Shown: positions 1 to 5,220, counted from the first letter of the stretch. The stretch is DNA of 5,220 nucleotides from Clostridiales bacterium (GCA_016303265.1 JAEDLZ010000089.1:1-5220); one strand, 5' to 3'. The notes: generated by a model from the letters alone, not told the origin. Numbers and translations are program-made.

Positions 1-903
1 AAAAAGAAAAGATTTTCCGATGAGCAGCTTCAAAGGGCAAGCGGTATAGATATTACGGCTATGCTGCAAGGACAGGGTGAGAAACTCAAAAAGCAGGGCA
101 GAGTTTATCGGTGGATGAGATACGACAGTACGGTGATAGACAGAAACCGCTGGTACAGACACAGCCGTGAGATCGGCGGCGGACCGATTCAGTTTATGCA
201 GCATTTTTACGGTATGGATTTTGTGGAGGCGGTGAAATATCTGCTTGACGGTGAGGAGGGCGCAGAGTTTGTTCAGGCAAGCCGAACTCCCGAGCCGAAG
301 CTGCCGTTTACACCTCCGAAACTGTCGAAAAATATGCACAGGACATTTGCATATTTAATTAAAACAAGAAAAATTGACTCGGATATTGTTCAGCATTTTG
401 TCAATGAAAAGAAAATCCTTGAAACCGAAGAATATCACAATACTGCATTCTGCGGTTATGATGAAAAGGGCGAGATGAAACAAATGCACCTGCGAAGTAC
501 ACTGCCCGGAAACAGATTTTTTATGGATATAGACGGCAGCGATAAACAGTATTATTTCAGGCACATCGGGACAAACAGCGATGTCTATGTGTTTGAGGCG
601 CCGATAGATATGCTCTCATACATAACAATGAATAAGGAAAATTGGCAGGAGAGCAGTTATGTGTGCCTCGGCGGTGTTGCAATAGACGCACTTAAAAATA
701 TACTGAGTACAAATGAGCAAATATCAAAGGTTTATATATGTGTTGACAGAGATGATGCCGGGGATAAAACCGTCAAAAGAATAGGTGATGAGCTTAATGA
801 AATGGGCTACGAATGGGAGAGAATACTTCCTGAAAATAAAGACTGGAACGAAGATCTTACAGCAGAGAGTGAACAAACGGAAAATTTTGAATTGACAATG
901 TGA
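1..903 (+). CDS. DUF3991/Toprim primase-like protein of an ICE (5' partial)
   Basis: The reading frame is open from the first base, giving 300 visible residues. The text before the first in-frame ATG (position 61) looks like the usual start of this family (RFSDEQLQRA), so the true start lies just upstream. Residues about 1-85 resemble a CHC2-type primase zinc domain in outline: a GGG-P-IQF segment (Gly59-61) then a GMDFVEAVKYLL helix. The zinc-binding cysteines and histidine are not visible. Residues about 190-290 are a Toprim domain: an acidic FEAPID strand (Glu199), a Gly-Gly turn (224-225), DRDDAG (Asp249-Gly254) and a closing KDWNEDL. Toprim domains bind metal and act in primases and topoisomerases, so a role in priming or processing transferred DNA is inferred, not shown. 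The stop codon lies 14 nt before the coupling-protein gene, as expected in a transfer operon. The family call is firm; the biochemical role is open. Confidence 0.88.
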   Translation, partial: KKKRFSDEQLQRASGIDITAMLQGQGEKLKKQGRVYRWMRYDSTVIDRNRWYRHSREIGGGPIQFMQHFYGMDFVEAVKYLLDGEEGAEFVQASRTPEPKLPFTPPKLSKNMHRTFAYLIKTRKIDSDIVQHFVNEKKILETEEYHNTAFCGYDEKGEMKQMHLRSTLPGNRFFMDIDGSDKQYYFRHIGTNSDVYVFEAPIDMLSYITMNKENWQESSYVCLGGVAIDALKNILSTNEQISKVYICVDRDDAGDKTVKRIGDELNEMGYEWERILPENKDWNEDLTAESEQTENFELTM

Positions 904-909
904 AGGGAG
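903..909 (+). promoter_or_regulatory. Ribosome binding site deciding the coupling-protein start
   Basis: AAGGGAG lies 8 nt before a TTG at 918. The upstream in-frame GTG at 900 overlaps the preceding stop codon (GTGA) but has no purine-rich site at a useful distance. The TTG start is therefore preferred. It gives an N-terminus that runs almost directly into the membrane helix. Confidence 0.6.
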
Positions 910-917
910 ATGATAGA

Positions 918-2753
918 TTGAATAATTCAGTAACAATGCTTATTATTATGGGAGCGGTTATGTTTGCGGTTATAGGGATACTGACAGTGGTATCAAATAT
1001 CTACAGCCTAAATAATATAAAGAACAAAAGAGTCGGACACGGACAGCACGGTAACGCCCGATTTGCCACCGAGAAGGAGGTTAAAAAGATATACAGGCTT
1101 GTACCCTATGAGCCGAAAAAATGGCGGAATACGAAAGGTAACGTCGAGCTTCCGCAGGGAACGGTGGTCGGTATGCGAAAGCACGGCGGCAAGCTGTGTG
1201 CGGTTGTTGATCCCGGTGATGTTCATACAATGATGATAGGCGCGGCAGGTGTTGGTAAAACTGCGTGCTTTTTATATCCGAACCTCGAATATGCTTGTGC
1301 AAGCGGAATGAGCTTTCTTTCAACCGATACAAAAGGCGACCTCGCAAGAAACTACGGCAATGTATGTAAGCAATACGGATATAATGTTGCGGTTATAGAT
1401 TTAAGAAATCCGGTGCAGAGCGACACATTCAATATGCTTTCTATGGTGAATAAATATATGGACGCATACCGTGAAGCAAGAGAGCTTTCAGATAAAGCGA
1501 AAGCGGAAAAGTACGCCAAGATAACGGCTAAAACTATCATATATTCCGGCGAAGGTGATGCGTCAAGCTACGGGCAAAATGCTTTTTTCTATGATGCTGC
1601 GGAAGGACTTTTAACATCGGTTATTCTTCTTGTTGCCGAATACTGCGAGCCTGCGGAGCGGCATATTATATCAGTATTCAAAATGATACAGGATTTACTT
1701 GCGCCGGGGAATTCCGATCCTAAAGCTAAGCAAAAAATGACGCAGTTTCAGGTGCTGATGGCGAAACTGCCGGATACACATAAGGCAAAATGGTTTGCAG
1801 GAGCGGCACTTAACACATCGGAGCAGGCAATGCAGTCGGTTCTGTCAACCGCACTTTCAAGGCTGAACGCATTTCTCGATTCCGAAATGGAACAGATACT
1901 GTGCTTTGATACGGCGATAGATGCGGAGAAGTTTTGTAATACAAAATCAGCTCTTTTTCTTATCATGCCGGAGGAGGACAATACAAAATACTTTCTGATA
2001 TCGCTTATTGTTCAGCAACTCTACCGTGAAATGCTTGCAATCGCTGATGAAACAAACGGAAAACTTAAAAACAGAGTTATGTTTTATCTTGATGAAATCG
2101 GTACAATTCCGAAAATAGATTCTGCTGAAATGATGTTCTCCGCAGGGCGGTCAAGAAGAATAAGCATTATTGCAATCATACAGAGTAAGGCGCAGCTTGA
2201 AAAAAACTATGGCAAGGAAGGTGCGGAAATCATATGGGATAACTGCCAGCTCACCGTGTTCGGCGGCTTTGCTCCGAACTCCGAAACGGCAGAAGTTATG
2301 AGCAAAAACCTCGGCGAGCAAACAATTCTTTCGGGTTCTGTAACGCAGTCAAGGAATGACGGCTCAAGGAGCCTTCAAATGATGTCAAGACCGCTGATGA
2401 CCGTAGATGAACTTAAAACTCTGCCGAGATTTCATTTTATTATAACCAAAACAGGCTGCCACCCAATGAGAACAAAACTCGATTTGTTTTTCAAATGGGG
2501 CATTGAGCTTAACAGCGAATATATCGTGGAAAAGAAAGAGGTTAAAACTGTTCATTATGCCGGGAAAGACGGACTTATGAGGGAAATTGAACGCAGAGAG
2601 GGCATTATACACAGAGATGCTCCGGGCAGTGCGGCATCAAGACGGGCAGTGGGCGGAACGGCTCATACACCTATAACGGAAAGAGATGTTATGCAGCAGT
2701 TGAAAGGGGGCTATGAGGTAGATGCAATCAAACACAAAACAAGACCGAGTTAA
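918..2753 (+). CDS. VirD4/TraG-like type IV coupling protein
   Basis: This is the conjugation ATPase that links the relaxase-DNA complex to the type IV secretion channel at the inner face of the membrane. From the TTG at 918 it has 611 residues, near the usual VirD4 size. Residues 5-29 form a single hydrophobic membrane helix, followed by a HGQHGNARFAT segment typical of the family. Walker A is GAAGVGKT (108-115, nt 1239-1262). Walker B is MFYLDEIG, with Asp392-Glu393 at nt 2091-2096; many relatives, as I remember them, have DEFG here. The STDTKGDL, ALNTSEQAMQSVLSTALSRL and SAGRSRR blocks are also characteristic. The last 60 or so residues are basic and low in hydrophobic content. An alternative GTG start at 900 would add six residues and a 4-nt overlap with the upstream gene. 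The next gene begins inside its last 32 nt. No disruption is seen, so it appears functional. Confidence 0.95.
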   Translation: MNNSVTMLIIMGAVMFAVIGILTVVSNIYSLNNIKNKRVGHGQHGNARFATEKEVKKIYRLVPYEPKKWRNTKGNVELPQGTVVGMRKHGGKLCAVVDPGDVHTMMIGAAGVGKTACFLYPNLEYACASGMSFLSTDTKGDLARNYGNVCKQYGYNVAVIDLRNPVQSDTFNMLSMVNKYMDAYREARELSDKAKAEKYAKITAKTIIYSGEGDASSYGQNAFFYDAAEGLLTSVILLVAEYCEPAERHIISVFKMIQDLLAPGNSDPKAKQKMTQFQVLMAKLPDTHKAKWFAGAALNTSEQAMQSVLSTALSRLNAFLDSEMEQILCFDTAIDAEKFCNTKSALFLIMPEEDNTKYFLISLIVQQLYREMLAIADETNGKLKNRVMFYLDEIGTIPKIDSAEMMFSAGRSRRISIIAIIQSKAQLEKNYGKEGAEIIWDNCQLTVFGGFAPNSETAEVMSKNLGEQTILSGSVTQSRNDGSRSLQMMSRPLMTVDELKTLPRFHFIITKTGCHPMRTKLDLFFKWGIELNSEYIVEKKEVKTVHYAGKDGLMREIERREGIIHRDAPGSAASRRAVGGTAHTPITERDVMQQLKGGYEVDAIKHKTRPS

Positions 2754-2997
2754 AGAATTGTACCTTGCAGACCTGCCACCGAGAGCCTGCAGTGTGTATT
2801 ACTATCTGTTTCATAAATGCTATAACAAGGATTCGTGCTTTCCTTCAATATCGACAATCTGCAAAGAAACAAAACTGTCAAGAAGTACGGTCAAGAGAGC
2901 AATCCGTGATTTGGAGAGGGCAGGATTTATCGACAAAGAGCAAAGGTACAGACCAAACGGCGGCAACAGCAGTAATCTATATAAGCTGGGCGAATAA
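2722..2997 (+). CDS. Short winged-helix (HTH_36-like) DNA-binding protein
   Basis: This 91-residue protein has a helix-turn-helix of the replication-initiator/GntR-like type. Residues 21-34 form the first helix (RACSVYYYLFHKCY), FPSISTICKET (40-50) the second, and LSRSTVKRAIRDLERAG (52-68) the recognition helix. A wing ending in RPNGGNSSNLYKL (77-89) follows. Such proteins sit beside coupling-protein genes in many Clostridia ICEs and are thought to regulate transfer or act near the origin; its target is unknown. The ATG overlaps the coupling gene by 32 nt. A GAAAGGGGG stretch at 2702-2710 lies 11 nt upstream and a weak GAGGT only 2 nt upstream, so translation is probably coupled. The protein ends straight after the wing, and the frame beyond the stop still reads like a tail, so this copy may be truncated by a nonsense change. 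Confidence 0.85.
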   Translation: MQSNTKQDRVKELYLADLPPRACSVYYYLFHKCYNKDSCFPSISTICKETKLSRSTVKRAIRDLERAGFIDKEQRYRPNGGNSSNLYKLGE

Positions 2998-3087
2998 GTC
3001 GCATAAATTGTGAAAACGCAACCGGTCTGTTTGTTTCGTGAACCTACCCTCGGTTCACCACGAACCTACAAGAAGACTAAAACCTAA
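2998..3087 (+). pseudogene. Relic C-terminal tail of the HTH protein
   Basis: This stretch is in the same frame as the preceding HTH gene, beyond its TAA (2995-2997) and a second TAA (3004-3006). It reads IVKTQPVCLFREPTLG and then SPRTYKKTKT before a third TAA at 3085-3087. Pro/Thr/Arg-rich tails of this style, as I remember them, follow the LYKL-type end of longer relatives. The simplest reading is that the ancestral gene ran to 3087 and was shortened by two stop codons or a small indel. The +1 frame from 2999 also gives a Pro/His/Arg-rich string (VHHEPTRR), so a frameshift history is possible. It has no start codon with a ribosome binding site, so it is probably not translated alone. Confidence 0.45.
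3038..3069. repeat. Overlapping GAACC/GGTTC repeats
   Basis: GTGAACC (3038-3044) and GGTTCAC (3052-3058) form a perfect 7-bp inverted repeat around a 7-nt loop. GAACCTAC occurs twice, at 3040-3047 and 3062-3069. GGTTC (3052-3056) also pairs with GAACC (3062-3066). Three alternating half-sites thus lie within 32 bp. They could be an operator, or simply the coding trace of a repetitive EPT/SPRT tail. There is no T-run, so it is not an intrinsic terminator. Confidence 0.6.
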
Positions 3088-3122
3088 ACAGGGATATTGC
3101 AAAAGAAATATTATATATGCAA

Positions 3123-3128
3123 AAGGAG
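3123..3128 (+). promoter_or_regulatory. Ribosome binding site for the DUF3560 gene
   Basis: AAGGAG lies 10 nt before the ATG at 3139 and fixes that start. The frame is open upstream to a TTG at 3097, but that codon has no ribosome binding site, and the 14 residues it would add do not resemble the family's N-terminus. Confidence 0.75.
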
Positions 3129-3138
3129 ACTGAATATT

Positions 3139-3969
3139 ATGAATAAATACGAAGAAAAAAGACAGGCAAGAATCGACAGGCTCAATGAGGCTGCTGACAG
3201 AGCCGAAAAAAGAGCGTCAGATACATACGATTCGGCAAGAAAAATGTCAGAGGCAATTCCTTTCGAGCAGCCGATAATCGTTGGACATCATTCGGAGCAA
3301 TCCGACAGAAATTATCGTAAACGCATAGACAATAAGTTTGAATCGGCGTTCCGTGAACAGAGTAAAGCTGATGAATTAAGGGCAAAGGCAGAGGCGGCAG
3401 AAAATAACACGGCAATATCGTCTGATGATCCCGAAGCAATACAAAAACTTAAAGAGAAGCTCCTCGGTCTTGAAGAAAGTCAGGAAAAAATGAAGGCTAT
3501 AAATAAGTATTACAAGAAAAACGGAACTTGTATTGGCTGTGACGGCATAAGTGATGAAAGAGCCGAAAAACTTGACAATGCGGCGAAGAAAAACTATGAA
3601 GGCAGACCGTTTCCGACCTATTCACTCACGAATAACAATCAGAATATACGGAGCATAAGGCTGAAAATTGAGGAATTGGAAAAACTGCGGGAACTTGATT
3701 TTGAACCTGTTGAGTTTGAAACGGGAAAGGTAATTGTGAATAAGGAGATAAACCGCATTCAGTTTTTCTTTGACGGAAAGCCGGACGAGGAAACAAGAGG
3801 TGTGTTAAAGTCGTGGGGATTCCATTTTTCGAGGTACAATAATAACGCATGGCAAAGACAGCTTAATTCAAACGGCATTTATGCCGCAAAGAAACTCCTT
3901 GAAAAGCTTGACGAAATAAATCAATCGGAAGAACAGGATATTGATGAGGGACCGACTCTTGGTATGTAG
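3139..3969 (+). CDS. DUF3560 domain protein, ICE-associated, function unknown
   Basis: The protein has 276 residues. Its N-terminal part (1-110) is a charged, largely helical region rich in Glu, Lys, Arg and Ala, with likely coiled-coil character. It carries the DUF3560 signature AIPFEQPIIVGHHSE (39-53), including the His50-His51 pair. The middle holds NGTCIGCDG with a CxxC pair (Cys131, Cys134), which could bind metal, though only two cysteines are visible. The C-terminal part, from about 195, has the block RIQFFFDGKPDEETR, then GFHFSRYNNNAWQRQL, then a helix. That block, as I recall, recurs in several ICE and phage proteins with a W-QRQL motif. The family is common on mobile elements of Clostridia but has no established role. 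The gene lies 141 nt after the HTH gene with no terminator between them, and is the last gene before the terminator at 4033-4063, so it probably shares the transfer transcript. Confidence 0.85.
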   Translation: MNKYEEKRQARIDRLNEAADRAEKRASDTYDSARKMSEAIPFEQPIIVGHHSEQSDRNYRKRIDNKFESAFREQSKADELRAKAEAAENNTAISSDDPEAIQKLKEKLLGLEESQEKMKAINKYYKKNGTCIGCDGISDERAEKLDNAAKKNYEGRPFPTYSLTNNNQNIRSIRLKIEELEKLRELDFEPVEFETGKVIVNKEINRIQFFFDGKPDEETRGVLKSWGFHFSRYNNNAWQRQLNSNGIYAAKKLLEKLDEINQSEEQDIDEGPTLGM

Positions 3970-4032
3970 CAGAGCGTAGCTCATTATTTTCCCAATATCC
4001 CAAATAGTATAAAACGGAGCGAAAAAGAATAT

Positions 4033-4063
4033 GCCGGGGAGTAAAATCCCCGGTTGCTTTTTT
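4033..4063 (+). terminator. Intrinsic terminator closing the transfer operon
   Basis: CCGGGGA (4034-4040) and TCCCCGG (4047-4053) form a perfect GC-rich 7-bp stem with a 6-nt loop. It is extended by a G-T pair (4033/4054) and followed by TTGC and six T (4058-4063). It lies 64 nt after the DUF3560 stop codon and separates the transfer genes from the downstream trio. Confidence 0.88.
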
Positions 4064-4064
4064 G

Positions 4065-4084
4065 TGCAAAGAGGAGAATTTGCA
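4065..4084. repeat. Short inverted repeat enclosing GAGGAG
   Basis: TGCAAA (4065-4070) and TTTGCA (4079-4084) are perfect 6-bp arms with GAGGAGAA in the loop. The loop looks like a ribosome binding site, yet no plausible gene starts after it: a TTG at 4080 would give only eight codons. It may be a remnant of a lost gene or a protein-binding site. Confidence 0.5.
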
Positions 4085-4085
4085 T

Positions 4086-4111
4086 AAAAATCAAGCGAAG
4101 TCTTGATTTTT
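4086..4111. repeat. 10-bp inverted repeat upstream of the repressor promoter
   Basis: AAAAATCAAG (4086-4095) and CTTGATTTTT (4102-4111) are perfect arms around a 6-nt loop. The A-run before and T-run after the short stem allow weak termination in either direction. The right arm contains the -35 hexamer of the promoter that follows, so the same DNA may also serve as an operator. Confidence 0.65.
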
Positions 4112-4131
4112 GCGCCGAAATATGTTAAAAT
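4103..4131 (+). promoter_or_regulatory. Sigma-A type promoter of the HTH-flavoprotein-PPC operon
   Basis: TTGATT (4103-4108) matches the -35 element in four of six bases. After exactly 17 nt comes TAAAAT (4126-4131), five of six bases of the -10 element. A TG at 4123-4124 gives an extended -10. Transcription would start near 4138, leaving a leader of about 23 nt before the GTG at 4161. Confidence 0.75.
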
Positions 4132-4139
4132 GAACATAT
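4120..4139. promoter_or_regulatory. Candidate operator dyad over the -10 element
   Basis: ATATGTT (4120-4126) and AACATAT (4133-4139) are perfect 7-bp arms separated by 6 nt, covering the -10 element and the likely start site. A dyad here, just before a Cro/C1-type regulator gene, fits an autorepressor site. Binding is inferred. Confidence 0.55.
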
Positions 4140-4176
4140 CAAATTTCGGAGGCTTATGCTGTGGTAACATATCAAA
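4133..4176. repeat. 11-bp direct repeat AACATATCAAA
   Basis: AACATATCAAA occurs at 4133-4143 and again at 4166-4176, offset by 33 bp, close to three helical turns. The first copy includes the right arm of the dyad over the -10; the second lies in codons 2-6 of the repressor gene. The spacing would place two bound proteins on the same DNA face. Confidence 0.6.
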
Positions 4177-4358
4177 GACTGTGGAAAACTCTTGAACAGA
4201 AGAAAATCCGCAAGCATGATTTGATGGAGCTTGCGGGAATATCGTCAACAACATTGACAAAACTAAATAAAAACGAAATTGTGGCATTGACAGTGCTTGT
4301 GAAAATATGCAAAGCACTTGACTGCCGCATTGAAGACATAATGGAAATTACGGAATAA
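4161..4358 (+). CDS. YozG-like Cro/C1-type transcriptional regulator
   Basis: This 65-residue protein consists only of a helix-turn-helix domain. It has a first helix TYQRLWKTLEQKK (3-15), HDLMELAG (19-26) as helix 2 and SSTTLTKLNKNE (28-39) as recognition helix. The closing segment LVKICKALDCRIEDIMEI (46-63) is a hallmark of the YozG/HTH_26 group of small regulators. The GTG start has CGGAGG at 4147-4152, 8 nt upstream. An ATG at 4156 is in another frame and hits a stop within four codons. It has its own promoter, with a dyad over the -10, so it most likely represses itself and the two genes behind it. With no sensor domain, any signal would have to act through another protein or through protein level. 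Relatives are frequent in ICEs and next to cargo genes of Firmicutes. Confidence 0.9.
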   Translation: MVTYQRLWKTLEQKKIRKHDLMELAGISSTTLTKLNKNEIVALTVLVKICKALDCRIEDIMEITE

Positions 4359-4370
4359 ATTTATTTTAAA

Positions 4371-4377
4371 AAAGGAG
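4371..4377 (+). promoter_or_regulatory. Ribosome binding site for the flavin split-barrel gene
   Basis: AAAGGAG lies only 3 nt before the ATG at 4381 but 9 nt before an in-frame GTG at 4387. The spacing favours the GTG, which would give a protein starting MEKVCKFL, a typical beginning for this family. The ATG is kept as the default start and the choice is uncertain by two residues. Confidence 0.55.
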
Positions 4378-4380
4378 ATA

Positions 4381-4779
4381 ATGATTGTGGAAAAAGTATG
4401 TAAATTTTTGAAAGATGCAAAATCTTATTATTTGGCAACGGTTGACGGCGATAAACCAAAGGTACGTCCTTTCGGAACGGCTCATATTTTTGAAGGCAAA
4501 CTATATATTCAGACAGGCAAGAAAAAAGCGGTGTCGGAGCAGATAAAGAAAAATCCGAATGTAGAGATATGTGCAATGAACGGTGAAGACTGGATCAGAG
4601 TGTCGGGCGAGCTTGTTGAAGACGACCGCAGAGAGGCAAGAGTTTCAATGCTTGAAGCATATCCGGAACTTAAAGCTCTTTATAGTCCCGATGACGGAAA
4701 CACACAGGTGTTCTATTTTAAGAATGCAAAAGCAGTATTTTCGTCATTTACAAAGCCGGAGGAAACAGTGGAGTTTTAA
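4381..4779 (+). CDS. Pyridoxamine 5'-phosphate oxidase-like flavin split-barrel protein
   Basis: This 132-residue cytoplasmic protein (130 from the GTG at 4387) belongs to the small single-domain FMN/F420 split-barrel superfamily. An N-terminal helix (2-12) leads into YYLATVDGDKPKVRPFG (16-32), whose RPFG is the usual flavin-phosphate contact region. LYIQTGKKKAVSEQIKKNP (41-59) is the strand and helix typical of the family, and IRVSGELVEDD (72-82) is a core strand. It is far shorter than true PdxH (about 210-230 residues) and lacks its C-terminal dimer extension, so vitamin B6 synthesis is unlikely. A flavin-linked reductase or flavin-binding role is more likely; the substrate is unknown. It follows the repressor by 22 nt with no promoter or terminator between, and precedes the PPC gene by 43 nt, so it is probably controlled by the repressor. 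Confidence 0.88.
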   Translation: MIVEKVCKFLKDAKSYYLATVDGDKPKVRPFGTAHIFEGKLYIQTGKKKAVSEQIKKNPNVEICAMNGEDWIRVSGELVEDDRREARVSMLEAYPELKALYSPDDGNTQVFYFKNAKAVFSSFTKPEETVEF

Positions 4780-4812
4780 TCGGGTGGCATCGGTTTCAAG
4801 ATTCAAATAAGC

Positions 4813-4818
4813 AGGAGG
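4813..4818 (+). promoter_or_regulatory. Ribosome binding site for the PPC-domain gene
   Basis: A full AGGAGG lies 4 nt before the ATG at 4823 and supports that start for a gene that runs off the window. Confidence 0.7.
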
Positions 4819-4822
4819 ACAT

Positions 4823-5220
4823 ATGGAATACAGAAAATTTGACAGCACAATAATTGCAAGAATAGACAAGGGCGAGGAAATACTCGAAAAAGTCAAGGAA
4901 ATTGCATTAAAGGAAAATATAAAGTTGGCAAGTATCAGTGCATTGGGCGCAGTTAATGATTTTACGGTTGGTGTGTTCAAAACAGACGAAAAGAAATATT
5001 ACTCTAATTCGTTTCAAGGGTATTTTGAGATTACTTCATTGAACGGAACAATAAATACAATGAATGGCGAATTTTATACTCATATTCATATGAGTGCCGG
5101 AAATGAAAAAGGCGAGGTGTTCGGCGGTCATTTGAACAGAGCTGTCGTAAGTGCAACCTGTGAAATGATAATCACCATAATAGACGGATCTGTTGACAGA
5201 TATTTTGATGAGGAAATAGG
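4823..5220 (+). CDS. PPC/DUF296 domain protein (3' partial)
   Basis: The frame runs to the window end, giving 132 full codons and two bases of the next. The family is about 140 residues, so perhaps ten are missing. Residues 6-14 form the first strand, and GEEILEKVKEIALKENIKLASISALGAV (17-44) is the helix and strand opening a PPC domain. GYFEITSLNGTI (66-77) is the central signature. HIH (87-89) and GGHL (101-104, His103) supply the three histidines that bind zinc in bacterial members. ATCEMIITI (111-119) is a late core strand. PPC domains form trimers. In plants they accompany AT-hook DNA-binding motifs; in bacteria they stand alone and have no agreed function. No AT-hook is visible, so calling it a DNA-binding protein rests only on the family name. 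The 43-nt gap after the flavoprotein gene has no terminator, suggesting one transcript. Confidence 0.88.
   Translation, partial: MEYRKFDSTIIARIDKGEEILEKVKEIALKENIKLASISALGAVNDFTVGVFKTDEKKYYSNSFQGYFEITSLNGTINTMNGEFYTHIHMSAGNEKGEVFGGHLNRAVVSATCEMIITIIDGSVDRYFDEEI

Noticed and set aside
2765..3013. 82-residue plus-strand frame overlapping the HTH gene
   Set aside because: It is a shifted reading of the HTH gene with no family resemblance and no ribosome binding site; the HTH frame encodes a clear domain.
3972..3982. Small GAGC-GTA-GCTC hairpin after the DUF3560 stop
   Set aside because: A 4-bp stem with no T-run is too weak to terminate; the real terminator is at 4033-4063.
4008..4013. TATAAA as a -10 element before the terminator
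   Set aside because: There is no -35-like hexamer at the right distance, and the terminator begins 20 nt later, so no gene would be served.
4080..4106. Eight-codon leader peptide starting at TTG after GAGGAG
   Set aside because: The spacing from AGGAG is only about 3 nt, the codon is weak, and it lies upstream of the predicted transcription start, so it would not be on the downstream mRNA.
3868..4317. 149-residue open frame on the minus strand with hydrophobic stretches
   Set aside because: It runs antisense across the DUF3560 end, terminator, promoter and repressor gene. It has no convincing ribosome binding site, and its hydrophobic text is the complement of A/T-rich regulatory DNA.
4583..4810. 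75-residue plus-strand frame over the flavin protein's 3' end
   Set aside because: It is an out-of-frame shadow of a gene with a recognisable fold.
1..5220. CRISPR array, tRNA or rRNA gene, insertion-sequence ends or attachment site
   Set aside because: I saw no regularly spaced repeats, no cloverleaf-type sequence and no transposase or integrase gene. An attachment site cannot be recognised without the element's ends.

Overview
The window looks like the conjugation section of an integrative and conjugative element (ICE) from a low-to-moderate GC Gram-positive bacterium. A gut member of the Clostridia (Ruminococcus, Oscillospiraceae or Lachnospiraceae type) is most likely. The reasons are AGGAGG-type ribosome binding sites before almost every gene, a codon use rich in A/T and AGA, and a gene set (DUF3991/Toprim protein, VirD4-like coupling protein, short winged-helix protein, DUF3560 protein) that I know from mobile elements of that group. 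The family calls come from recognising the protein sequences; no search was run.

Positions 1-3969 are one closely packed plus-strand block. It begins inside a primase-like DUF3991/Toprim protein (1-903, 5' end outside the window). Next comes the VirD4/TraG-type coupling ATPase (918-2753), which brings the relaxase-DNA complex to the type IV secretion channel. A 91-residue helix-turn-helix protein (2722-2997) starts inside the 3' end of the coupling gene. A 276-residue DUF3560 protein (3139-3969) ends the block. Between the last two, the helix-turn-helix frame continues past two stop codons into text that still reads like the lost C-terminal tail of that protein. A strong intrinsic terminator at 4033-4063 closes the block.

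Positions 4064-4160 form a compact regulatory island. It has two inverted repeats, a sigma-A type promoter with 17-bp spacing and an extended -10, a perfect 7-bp-arm dyad over the -10, and an 11-bp direct repeat whose second copy lies in the next gene's first codons.

Positions 4161-5220 hold a separately promoted trio on the same strand. It consists of a YozG-like Cro/C1-type repressor (4161-4358), a small flavin split-barrel protein of the pyridoxamine 5'-phosphate oxidase superfamily (4381-4779), and a PPC/DUF296 domain protein (4823 to beyond the window end). Short gaps (22 and 43 nt) and the lack of terminators suggest one transcript, with the first gene probably controlling its own promoter. 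This trio is probably ICE cargo, or the start of the flank beside the transfer genes; the window does not settle which. Nothing here proves a new system. The trio and its regulatory island are the parts most worth following up.
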